From: Blattamonas nauphoetae
Taxonomy: Eukaryota > Preaxostyla > Oxymonadida
Reading direction: 5' to 3'
DNA: 64,000 bases
Assembly: GCA_033064195.1 (NCBI GenBank)
Contig: JARBJD010000275.1
Span: forward strand, 1 to 64,000
A program made the position numbers and the translations under genes. The notes under the pieces are model-generated. The model was not told the DNA's origin. It saw only the letters and a list, made by a program, of their open reading frames with translations, and did not search any database. Position 1 is the stretch's first letter. Every line of letters begins with the position of its first letter. Below, piece by piece: positions 32,247 through 41,018 of the stretch.

Positions 32247-32429
32247 GACTTTTTTGATCTTCCTTTATTTCTCAGATATATATGACATTCACTACGTTTA
32301 ATAACCTTTCAATACTTGAAATGAAACCGAATCAGAATTGTGTGAAGATCCTCACCCAATTTATCTCAACTCCCGTGATCGCTCTCGCTGCTCTGTTCAC
32401 ACCTTTTCTGAATACTTAGCCGCCTGGTT

Positions 32430-32758
32430 TCTCTAAATTCAATCGTTCACCATCAATAGAAACTCCCTCTTTGCACAATCTCAGATCTTTTCGAAACATC
32501 CGATGGGATCTGCTCGTTCTCGAGAAACTTCCGACAAAAGCGAAGACAGATAGTCGAAAGGAGACGAAGACTAATACGAAGAGTGCTGTCTGGAGATATC
32601 GATTCAGGCAGGAGGAGGGAAGCTGACAGTGAACGATCCTCAAAGTTGAACTGATCCCGCTCGTTTTCAGAAAGATCGAGTGAATCGACACGGTTTACTT
32701 TCCTCATCTCGCTCTTCTTCCATCTTCCCGATTCATTATTTTCAATAGTTGACTTCAT
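32430..32758 (-). pseudogene. Host-like coding fragment 1 in copy A
   Basis: The minus-strand frame MRKVNRVDSLDLSENERDQF..., then SLSASLLLPESISPDSTLR and LLSTICLRFCRKFLENEQ, has normal protein composition. It is kept almost unchanged in copy B (36870-37202). The family is not recognised. It lies between the left repeat and the second fragment. Confidence 0.4.
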
Positions 32759-32879
32759 TCTCTCTCATATTTTTCCAGATCTGATTTCGTGTCTTGTTCT
32801 CGACAGCTTTTGTCAATACGAATGCAGTGAAGCTCGTCTTCACATGCATGCCTGAAGCTCGTCTATCCCAGCATTCTGG

Positions 32880-33610
32880 TGTCCAGCTTCTGCTGACGGG
32901 ATTGAGGACACCGAAAGCTGGATTTCGAATCATAAAAGCTGGCTGGGAGGAGTGGACGCGACAATGCAAGTTGGTTGGGTTTATGTGCAGTTGAGAGGAA
33001 TGGATGGGCAGAAAGGAAGGAATCTGTCTCAGCCGTGGCTTCACTGACTCGCCGTGTCTTCACCAGGTATGTGCTTTTCTGTTCATTTCATCACTTCATC
33101 AATCTTCTGTAGATTGAAGATATTTTGGGTGAAGAGGCAAAAGAACTGCTCTACACTCCTCAGACACGCCCTGGCCGTTCTCTGCCGGATACAATCAGTG
33201 TCTGCCCTGTTTTGTTTGATTATCTCACAGAAACTGCCGATAGAGCAGCAAAAGGCAATATCATTCGAATACTGTCGAAATGCCAGCATTCACACGTCTC
33301 GGTTTGAACATCTCATCATACACATGATTTCATCTCTTTTCACCTCTTCCTCACACAGGAACAAGCTGACATCGTTTTCGGCACTCTTTCAACCGACACC
33401 ATCCTTCCAATCACGAGAACTCTCCCCATCCAACCACGGCTCGCTCTACCAAGCACTCCTCGCAACGATCTCCGATTTTGATTGTGCCATTTCGCTTGTC
33501 TGCACACAGTCGTTGTCTTCGGCCTCACACCACAATCTCTTCGTCCTCACAGAGAGCGTTGGTGCGAGTAGCGGGATATGTGAAGGGAAGCGTGGATGAA
33601 GAAAGAGGAG
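32880..33610 (+). pseudogene. Host-like coding fragment 2 with intron in copy A
   Basis: The fragment includes ISRIIKAGWEEWTRQ-like sequence (clearer in copy B) and, after a 46-nt intron (33067-33112, GTATGTG...CTGTAG), ILGEEAKELLYTPQTRPGRS, LPDTISVCPVLFDYLTETAD and EQADIVFGTL. This looks like two or more exons of a host gene captured as genomic DNA. The reading frame is not continuous. Host parent unknown; no copy outside the two elements is in the window. Confidence 0.5.
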
Positions 33611-34690
33611 GATGAGGAGCGAATTGTAATGTTGACAATAGAGTGTGATGGATTCGATTTGACTTTCTTTCTCGTTCCTTTGCCACAAATTGGTGCTAAT
33701 TGTCCATATTGCGTGTGGGTGACTGATCATGCTCATTCTCTTGATTTACTGTTCTGATAAGAGAAACGAACTGAAAGGATGATAGCGAATGATCAAACAT
33801 CTGTCAATGCTTTCACATTCTTGATGAAATGTGACAAAAGCCCTCCAAAACAAAGATCGTTCTGATCAACCTTTGTCTGCTCCTTTGTGAGCGACCTCTC
33901 GATTTTTCGAGTCTTCCAGCCGTTTTGACTTCATCTTTTGTCCTCATTATCGATTTTTGAACAAATTGTTTGAACATGCAACTTGAACAACAGAACGTGG
34001 ATGATCGTTTGTTGCACAACTATGCGAGATGGAGGATGATCGTTTGTGACTGGTATGACAAAGATTTGAGGACTGTCTTTGGTTGACAGGAGACGGTGTT
34101 CGGAGAGGTGACGAGTGGAGAATTACAGAATCTTAATAAATGTACAGAAAAACAGTGACGGAACAGTGACACAGACAGAGAGAGAGACAGCATTGGAGAA
34201 CACAATCGAAAGAAAAAGAATAATTCACCAATTCAAGAGAGAAGGATTGGCTCAATCTTGATTCGGCACATACCCACTGATAAAAGCGACAAATGGATCG
34301 ACGTCCAAATTCAAGTGAAGCGTCTCTCCTGAAGATAAATATCGATGAACTGAGATCACAACTCTCAAACCTTGAAGCTGAACGACGATTTATGGTTAAT
34401 AGAAGGTCGAGCGACACGCACACAACCGCCTGAAGTAAAGTGGGAGAATCTCTGTCAATGAAAGATGAAGAGATGATCGAGAACAATAGACATTGGGTCA
34501 GTGGCAGACATGAGGAGAGGGAGATTAAGGCTATGAATGTGAACAGAGCAGCGAGAGCGATCACGGGAGTTGAGATAAATTGGGTGAGGATCTTCACACA
34601 ATTCTGATTCGGTTTCATTTCAAGTATTGAAAGGTTATTAAACGTAGTGAATGTCATATATATCTGAGAAATAAAGGAAGATCAAAAGTC

Positions 34691-34776
34691 AAAAAAAAAG
34701 TCGATGACAGGAATTGAACCCGGGTCCGCCGTCTCAAAGTCCGTCATAATTACCACTAAACCACTAATGATCAAAA
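34691..34776 (-). ncRNA. tRNA-Gln-like Pol III unit in right terminal repeat of copy A
   Basis: Inverted counterpart of the unit at 32165-32246, with the same A box, B box and T9 run on the minus strand. Transcription from the two units would converge into the element. Confidence 0.6.
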
Positions 34777-35146
34777 TTTCTATCTTCTTCAATCCTTATG
34801 TTATATGACATTCTTCCCCTGTGGCCCGAGATTTTCCCCTGTGATTGAGATTTTCCCCTGTGATTGAGATTTTCCCCTGTGTTCGAGATTCTCCCCTGTG
34901 ATTGAGATACTCCCCTGGGATGAGTTTTGGATAGCCCCGCTATTAGGGAACGAATCTCTGAATGAGACTCAGGATGACATTTCAAAACTCGTTGTGGCGC
35001 TTCGCTACCGGGAGATACCAGAAGTCGGAGCTCTCGACAAGGCGGCAAAGAAGAGAATACGTCAACCACAAAGAAGGTTTCTAAGGAAGCGGGTTTCCAA
35101 CGGACTCACACTTTGAATGGTGCCAATCAACTGAAATTGGCTTTGA

Positions 35147-35200
35147 AGGAAGGCCAGTAATCGCAGATCACTGGAGTGATCACGGAAATGGCTTGAAGAA
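35147..35200. repeat. Internal complementary region of the DIRS-like fossil
   Basis: The left part is the complement of the left tip of the element (GGCCAGTAATCGCAGATCAC; compare 28066-28096). The right part (GTGATCACGGAAATGGCTTG) matches the tip of the right repeat (40770-40796). It thus joins the two ends, as expected for the bridging region used by DIRS1-type elements to make a circle. Confidence 0.75.
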
Positions 35201-35296
35201 GAACATTCCCACCAGACCACCGGTATCAACGGGAAAACTAAATTTTGGGAAAAGAAGACCACATTCCTTCACCAGAGTGAAACCGCAACCTTCGTA

Positions 35297-36420
35297 TCAA
35301 CAAAACAAAATCTGAAAGTGAAATTTGAAGTGGAGAAAGAAGACACACAGAGGTCTGGATTGGGAGAATCTGAGATGTGAGACTGAATCAATGGGATGAA
35401 TGTGGGATTTGGGAGAAGAGATGTGGTCGTCTTCCGAATCAACAGACACATGGTTTAAAATATCTGACATGCTTTTCATCGATAATGCTTTTACTTGGCA
35501 GAGTTGTATGTCCACAGTATCCTGCCAGACGAAAAGCTGCTCTGACATTCCTCCTTGCCAAATGTATCTGACATTGTTGTTTTGCTGATTACTTTCCGAA
35601 TATGAGAGATCCACGGCTGCAGATAGTGAGTCGCGTTGGGAGGAAGGAGTCCGTTGAGATGGATGTTGTGAGGTTCGATGGATGTTCGCTGACTCTCCGA
35701 GATGAAAGCTGGCGTTGTCGACTAACAGCATTGCTGGGGCGTGTGGATTCCTGAGGATCCGTCGCTGCTCTTGAACATAGGGGATGAGGACTCTGTCAGC
35801 CCAACGACAGAATACGTCACTGTTGAATCCGCCTTTCTTCGAGTCATCAAACAAGATTGTACGATCGAGATCAAATTCATATTGGTCTAGTATGCTTGTA
35901 TCTTCTTCACTCTTCAGCGAGACATACAGTGGCAGTGACTTCCCAAACAACGAGATACTGCCCATCACACTGAATCGCCTTTCAGAAGGATCAACTGGAT
36001 AATGAAGTGGTCTGTCCTTTAGCTTTACTGATCCAATCAGAGAATGTCTGAATGCGTCTTGTTTCTGCTGGTAGCCCATCTCGTCAGCGTTTATGAAGAG
36101 AAGAGGATGGATGTTTTGGAGAACTTGAGCCATTGTTGTGAAAAAGGCTTTGATTTGTCCAGTGGTGAGGCTCATCCGCGTGTTGGACATTGGCTGTGCT
36201 GACAGAAAACAGATTCTCGACTTGTGCCTATAAACAAACCAGTATGCCCATGACTTACTAATGTTGTCTTTTGTAGAATGTGTCTTCCCAAATTGATAAA
36301 TCTCGCTAGGAATCCACATATTCCCTTTAAGACTGTCGGCTTCGATCGTTTTGAGGAGGAGCTCTTCGTCCTCTCTCGACAGAACAGTGTTTATCTTTTC
36401 TTCGATTTTATGATAGTAGC
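35297..36420 (-). pseudogene. pogo-type DDE transposase, main part (split gene)
   Basis: Minus strand. After the split point it reads a CENP-B-like second helix-turn-helix (SWAYWFVYRHKSRICF). The catalytic domain follows, with the first acidic motif FINADEMGY, LYVSLKSEEDTSILDQYEFD and the second motif LLVDNASFHLGES. A frame change near 35700 precedes LLPPNATHYLQPW, the counterpart of the family's LP..S..LQP.D block, so this copy is damaged apart from the insertion. Its N-terminal part lies at 40316-40601 on the other side of Pack-MULE-like copy B. It lies between the internal complementary region and the right repeat of the DIRS-like fossil, either as a separate transposon that landed there or as a passenger. 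Confidence 0.65.
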
Positions 36421-36606
36421 TTCCGTGCTGGGTGTCTCAATTTTCAGGGGAAAAACTCGATCCCAGGGGAGTATCTCAATCACAGGGGAGAATCTCGAAC
36501 ACAGGGGAAAATCTCAATCACAGGGGAAAATCTCAATCACAGGGGAAAATCTCGGGCCACAGGGGAAGAATGTCATATAACATAAGGATTGAAGAAGATA
36601 GAAATT

Positions 36607-36690
36607 TTGATCATTAGTGGTTTAGTGGTAATTATGACGGACTTTGAGACGGCGGACCCGGGTTCAATTCCTGTCATCGACTTTTTTTTT
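36607..36690 (+). ncRNA. tRNA-Gln-like Pol III unit in left terminal repeat of copy B
   Basis: Same A box, CTTTGAG loop, B box and T9 run as in copy A; essentially identical sequence. Confidence 0.6.
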
Positions 36691-37257
36691 GACTTTTTTG
36701 ATCTTCCTTTATTTCTCAGATATATATGACATTCACTACGTTTAATAACCTTTCAATACTTGAAATGAAACCGAATCAGAATTGTGTGAAGATCCTCACC
36801 CAATTTATCTCAACTCCCGTGATCGCTCTCGCTGCTCTGTTCACACCTTTTCTGAATACTTAGCCGCCTGGTTTCTCTAAATTCAATCGTTCACCATCAA
36901 TAGAAACTCCCTCTTTGCACAATCTCAGATCTTTTCGAAACATCCGATGGGATCTGCTCGTTCTCGAGAAACTTCCGACAAAAGCGAAGACAGATAGTCG
37001 AAAGGAGACGAAGACTAATACGAAGAGTGCTGTCTGGAGATATCGATTCAGGCAGGAGGAGGGAAGCTGACAGTGAACGATCCTCAAAGTTGAACTGATC
37101 CCGCTCGTTTTCAGAAAGATCGAGTGAATCGACACGGTTTACTTTCCTCATCTCGCTCTTCTTCCATCTTCCCGATTCATTATTTTCAATAGTTGACTTC
37201 ATTCTCTCTCATATTTTTCCAGATCTGATTTCGTGTCTTGTTTACTCGACAGCTTTT

Positions 37258-38100
37258 GTGCAATACGAAATTCAGTCCGAAGATCTTCACTCCTCCTTCA
37301 CATGCATGCCTGAAGCTCGTCTATCCCAGCATTCTGGTGTCCAGCTTCTGCTGGACGGGATTGAGGACACCGAAGAGCGAAGTGTGATTTCTCGAATCAT
37401 AAAAGCTGGCTGGGAGGAGTGGACGCGACAATGCAAGTTGGTTGGGTTTATGTGCAGTTGAGAGGAATGGATGGGCAGAAAGGAAGGAATCTGTCTCAGC
37501 CGTGGCTTCACTGACTCGCCGTGTCTTCACCAGGTATGTGCTTTTCTGTTCATTTCATCACTTCTTCAATCTTCTGTAGATTGAAGATATTTTGGGTGAA
37601 GAGGCAAAAGAACTGCTCTACACTCCTCAGACACGCCCTGGCCGTTCTCTGCCGGATACAATCAGTGTCTGCCCTGTTTTGTTTGATTATCTCACAGAAA
37701 CTGCCGATAGAGCAGCAAAAAGGCAATATCATTCGAATACTGTCGAAATGCCAGCATTCACACGTCTCGGTTTGAACATCTCATCATACACATGATTTCA
37801 TCTCTTTTTCACCTCTTCCTCACACAGGAACAAGCTGACATCGTTTTCGGCACTCTTTCAACCGACACCATCCTTCCAATCACGAGAACTCTCCCCCATC
37901 CAACCACGGCTCGCTCTACCAAGCACTCCTCGCAACGATCTCCGATTTTGATTGTGCCATTTCGCTTGTCTGCACACAGTCGTTGTCTTCGGCCTCACAC
38001 CACAATCTCTTCGTCCTCACAGAGAGCGTTGGTGCGAGTAGCGGGATATGTGAAGGGAAGCGTGGATGAGGAGAAAAGAGCGAATATTGCGATGAATTAG
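37258..38100 (+). pseudogene. Host-like coding fragment 2 with intron in copy B
   Basis: Counterpart of 32880-33610. Includes LLDGIEDTEERSVISRIIKA, a 46-nt intron (37534-37579) and GEEAKELLYTPQTRPGRSLP. A frame through EQADIVFGTLSTDTILPITR to the end near 38097 is longer than in copy A. The differences from copy A are small indels, so each copy preserves parts of the parent sequence better than the other. Parent gene unknown. Confidence 0.5.
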
Positions 38101-38254
38101 GAGGTGGAGAGTGTAATGGACTGACAATAGAACGATCTCGTTGATATTGCATTCGAATTGACTTTCTTTCTCGTTCCTTTGCCACAAATTGGTGCTAATT
38201 GTCGGCAAATGTCGAGTTGGTGGGCCAAAAAATTCTAAGTTGAGAAAAAAAAGA

Positions 38255-38330
38255 GGACGCTGGTAGGTCTTGAACCCGCGTCCTCAAGCTTTCAAAGCGG
38301 GCGATCTACCGATTGCACCACGCAAGCGTC
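38255..38330 (-). ncRNA. tRNA-like unit with Pol III signals
   Basis: On the minus strand a 76-base tRNA-sized segment has a 6-bp acceptor stem (GACGCT/AGCGTC), A box TGGTGCAATCGG, a loop with TTTGAAA and B box GGTTCAAGACC. A T8 run follows (38243-38250 reversed). The D, anticodon and T stems pair poorly and position 8 is not T, so it is likely a degenerate tRNA or SINE-like unit. The sequence differs from the tRNA-Gln-like units of the terminal repeats. Confidence 0.45.
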
Positions 38331-38363
38331 GAGCGTGATCTGAATTTGGGTGTTTTGTTGGTA

Positions 38364-38718
38364 CAGGGTGGCCCAGAAGTAGTCTAACCGTATGGGTCGA
38401 TCACTTTTCTTCGATCTTGCGCAATTGACCCCAATCGTCTTTCTCTTCTTTCCTATGCTTCAAAATTTCCCTTCTTTTCATTTCACAAGTGCTTCCTCGA
38501 CTGTAGTCTCGATGGATCTCATGAAACGGGACTGACTCCGTTTTTTGAACACTCCTTTCTTGAGCGGACAAGGATTGTTGATCAACGAAACAGTGGTGAA
38601 AAGAAAAGAAGTGAAATTAAGAAGCATTGTAGTGAGGAGAAAGACGATTGGTGTCAACGGAATTTGTTCGACGAGAAGTGATCGACCCATAGGGTTAGAC
38701 TACTTCTGGGCCACCCTG
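38364..38718. mobile_element. Tc1/mariner-type MITE
   Basis: Inverted ends CAGGGTGGCCCAGAAGTAGT (about 40 bp, including GGGTCGATCAC) flanked by TA on both sides. It is 355 bp with no coding capacity. The terminus is a classic mariner-like end. It lies inside the 841-bp TIR element, the deepest visible layer of the nest. Confidence 0.75.
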
Positions 38719-40054
38719 TAGATGTGTTCCATTGTGTCACTTCATCATATACCATGATCAAACAACATTTATCGAAAAATTATGATGAAATGATAGATAA
38801 AAGAGTAAAATGAACCGAGAAAACGAAAAGGTGAAGTGATGGTGTTCACCAATCGCCCTCAACAGTCATGATCAACCACTCCTGGAATTCGTGGTGACGA
38901 TCTCGACAATATCATTGAAAGTTTGACAAACAGATGTTCTCATCACTCTATGGAACCTATTGTGATGAGAGGACGGGATAGTTGAACAAAAGGTCTTGAC
39001 ACACCTCGATCACTTGTGGCCCACCAAGTCAACACTTGCCGAAAGGATGATAGCGAATGATCAAACATCTGTCAATGCTTTCACATTCTTGATGAAATGT
39101 GACAAAAGCCCTCCAAAACGAAAGATCGTCTGATCAACCTTTGTCTGCTCCTTTGTGAGCGACCTCTCCGATTTTTCGATGTTTCATCCCTTTTTCTTCG
39201 CTTTGAGTGCTTCCAGCCGTTTTGTCGCTCATCATATCCAGATTTGTCGCTAATTGTTTGAACAAGATGCGGATCTAACTTTAACATCAGAACGTGGATT
39301 AGGACGCCTTGCACAACTTCTGCGAGCAGTGGAGGATGATCGTTTGTGACTGGTATGACAAAGATTTAGGAGCAGTGCTTTGTCTTTGTCGACACTGACA
39401 TTGAGGACGGTAAATGGTTGGAGAGGAGACGGTGTTCGCGAGATTGAAGTGCATTGAGTGGAGTATTACAGAATCTTAATAAATGTACAGAAAAACAGTG
39501 ACACGGAATGAAGATCAGACGAGAGAGAGAGTTCAGCATGGAAGAGACACATATTCGAAAGAAAGAGAAAGTGAATACATAATGTTCACCAATTCAAGAG
39601 AGAAGGATTGGCTCAATCTTGATTCGGCACATACCCACTGATAAAAGCGACAAATGGATCGACGTCCAAATTCAAGTGAAGCGTCTCTCCTGAAGATAAA
39701 TATCGATGAACTGAGATCACAACTCTCAAACCTTGAAGCTGAACGACGATTTATGGTTAATAGAAGGTCGAGCGACACGCACACAACCGCCTGAAGTAAA
39801 AGTGGGAGAATCTCTGTCAATGAAAGATGAAGAGATGATCGAGAACAATAGACATTGGGTCAGTGGCAGACATGAGGAGAGGGAGATTAAGGCTATGAAT
39901 GTGAACAGAGCAGCGAGAGCGATCACGGGAGTTGAGATAAATTGGGTGAGGATCTTCACACAATTCTGATTCGGTTTCATTTCAAGTATTGAAAGGTTAT
40001 TAAACGTAGTGAATGTCATATATATCTGAGAAATAAAGGAAGATCAAAAAAGTC

Positions 40055-40139
40055 AAAAAAAAAGTCGATGACAGGAATTGAACCCGGGTCCGCCGTCTCA
40101 AAGTCCGTCATAATTACCACTAAACCACTAATGATCAAA
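40055..40139 (-). ncRNA. tRNA-Gln-like Pol III unit in right terminal repeat of copy B
   Basis: Minus-strand copy of the same unit, with A box, B box and T9 run preserved. Confidence 0.6.
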
Positions 40140-40315
40140 ATTTCTATCTTCTTCAATCCTTATGTTATATGACATTCTTCCCCTGTGGCCCGAGATTTTC
40201 CCCTGTGATTGAGATTTTCCCCTGTGATTGAGATTTTCCCCTGTGTTCGAGATTCTCCCCTGTGATTGAGATACTCCCCTGGGATCGAGTTTTTCCCCTG
40301 AAAATTGAGGTACCC

Positions 40316-40601
40316 TTCCGTGCTTGGCTTTGCTGACAGTTGATTCGCTGCAACCTAGAATGTGGCAGATTGTGGTTGGAGGGATTGTTGGAAGCGCGTG
40401 TTTGGCCGTGAAAGCCTGGAGTCTCCGCACTTGTTCAATTTGAGACTCGTTCTCCCAACTCAGAATCATCGACACAATCTCGTCCAAATCAAACTCCGGC
40501 CATTTCAGTTGCGACAACGATTCGCGGACTGCACGTGCATGCTCAGAAGGTATCTCAGTCCACATCTCAAACAATGTGAACTGTAGGAGAACTGTAGTCA
40601 A
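40316..40601 (-). pseudogene. pogo-type DDE transposase, N-terminal part (split gene)
   Basis: Minus-strand frame from ATG 40601. An N-terminal helical part (LKWPEFDLDEIVSMILSW) is followed by a helix-turn-helix (LPTIPPTTICHILGCSESTV). It runs directly into Pack-MULE-like copy B and resumes in register at 36420. Confidence 0.6.
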
Positions 40602-41018
40602 AACACGTCAGGCACCGGATTTTCCAATTTCCCAAAATTGTCCAACGACTGTAACAAGGGGACAGATCTGCCGCATTAACTCATTTAACATTGTTTCTCC
40701 ACATTTAGTGGCTTATTACATTGATTTAACACCAATTCAAGGGTAGTATTACTCACACTTCCTTCACCTCTTCTTTCCAAGCCATAATCGTGATCAATTG
40801 ACACCTCCGGCTTCGGAGGTGTCCAAGATCTGGTGGTGTCCAAATTCTGGTTTTTAAGAACTCAAAAGTGTCCAAATTCTGGTGGAAAATCTCAGGTGTC
40901 AAAATTCTGGTGAATTCGATCAAAAGTGTCCAAAAATTTGCGCAACTCATCACCACTCAAGAATAACTCTTCGTTTTGGAAGTGAATCAGAGCATATCTC
41001 GATTCACTAGTCATTCAA

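Larger units (their letters stand above)
31986..34937. mobile_element. Pack-MULE-like element, copy A
   Basis: Tips GGGTGTCTCAATTTTCAGGG (left) and a partly decayed GGGCTATCC... (right), flanked by the 9-bp duplication CGCTATTAG (31977-31985, 34938-34946). Terminal inverted repeats of about 400-415 bp (31986-32400, 34538-34937) begin with five to six tandem copies of a roughly 20-bp motif (TCTCAATCACAGGGGAAAA). Each repeat then holds a tRNA-like Pol III unit. The interior has no transposase but carries host-like coding fragments with an intact-looking 46-nt intron. It interrupts the recombinase region of the DIRS-like fossil. Closely related to copy B (36430-40315), so both moved fairly recently. 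Confidence 0.8.
38202..39042. mobile_element. 841-bp TIR element inside copy B
   Basis: The ends TCGGCAAATGTCGAGTTGGT and the complement of ACTTGCCGA form 26-bp imperfect inverted repeats (with GGTGGGCCA). Copy A lacks it at the same place, having about 70 bp of other sequence instead. It contains a tRNA-like unit (38255-38330) and a mariner-type MITE (38364-38718). No transposase; class unknown. Confidence 0.6.
36430..40315. mobile_element. Pack-MULE-like element, copy B
   Basis: Tips GGGTGTCTCAATTTTC (left) and GGGTACCTCAATTTTC (right, reversed), flanked by the 9-bp duplication TTCCGTGCT (36421-36429, 40316-40324). The structure is the same as copy A: long terminal repeats with a tandem CACAGGGGAAAA motif and a tRNA-like unit, and the same two host-like fragments. 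It is about 930 bp longer because of a TIR element at 38202-39042. It sits inside the pogo-type transposase gene. Small indels separate the two copies, but most of the left 1.6 kb is nearly identical. Confidence 0.8.
28066..40796 (+). mobile_element. DIRS-like tyrosine-recombinase retroelement, fossil
   Basis: Inverted terminal repeats (about 28066-28226 and 40650-40796) share GGAAGTGTGAGTAATAC and GGCAGATCTGTCCCC. Inside are, in order, a gag-like region, reverse transcriptase with RNase H, and a tyrosine-recombinase region, with overlapping frames as known for this order. An internal complementary region at 35147-35200 matches both element tips, the hallmark of DIRS1-type elements. There is no integrase and no target duplication attributable to it. 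It is broken: a Pack-MULE-like element interrupts the recombinase region and a DNA transposon lies between the internal complementary region and the right repeat, so at least two large breaks. The preserved coding stretches suggest a fairly young fossil. Confidence 0.8.
25724..40948. mobile_element. Palindromic MULE-like element (outermost layer of the nest)
   Basis: 25724-25881 and 40791-40948 are near-perfect inverted copies of about 158 bp with tips GAG[A/T]TGCGCAAATTTTTGG. They are flanked by the 9-bp duplication ATCACCACT (25715-25723 and 40949-40957). The arms contain short repeats of CCAGAATTTGGACAC, as in transposase-binding subterminal repeats. The inner tips meet at TGATCA, so before later insertions this was a roughly 310-bp perfect foldback. 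Nine-base duplications fit the Mutator superfamily. Everything from 25882 to 40790 was inserted afterwards. The element sits between two divergent genes whose start codons would otherwise be about 86 bases apart. Confidence 0.75.

Noticed and set aside
33740-34520. Separate genes in the right half of Pack-MULE-like copy A
   Set aside because: Open stretches on both strands are short and differ between copies A and B through indels; no consistent frame is kept.
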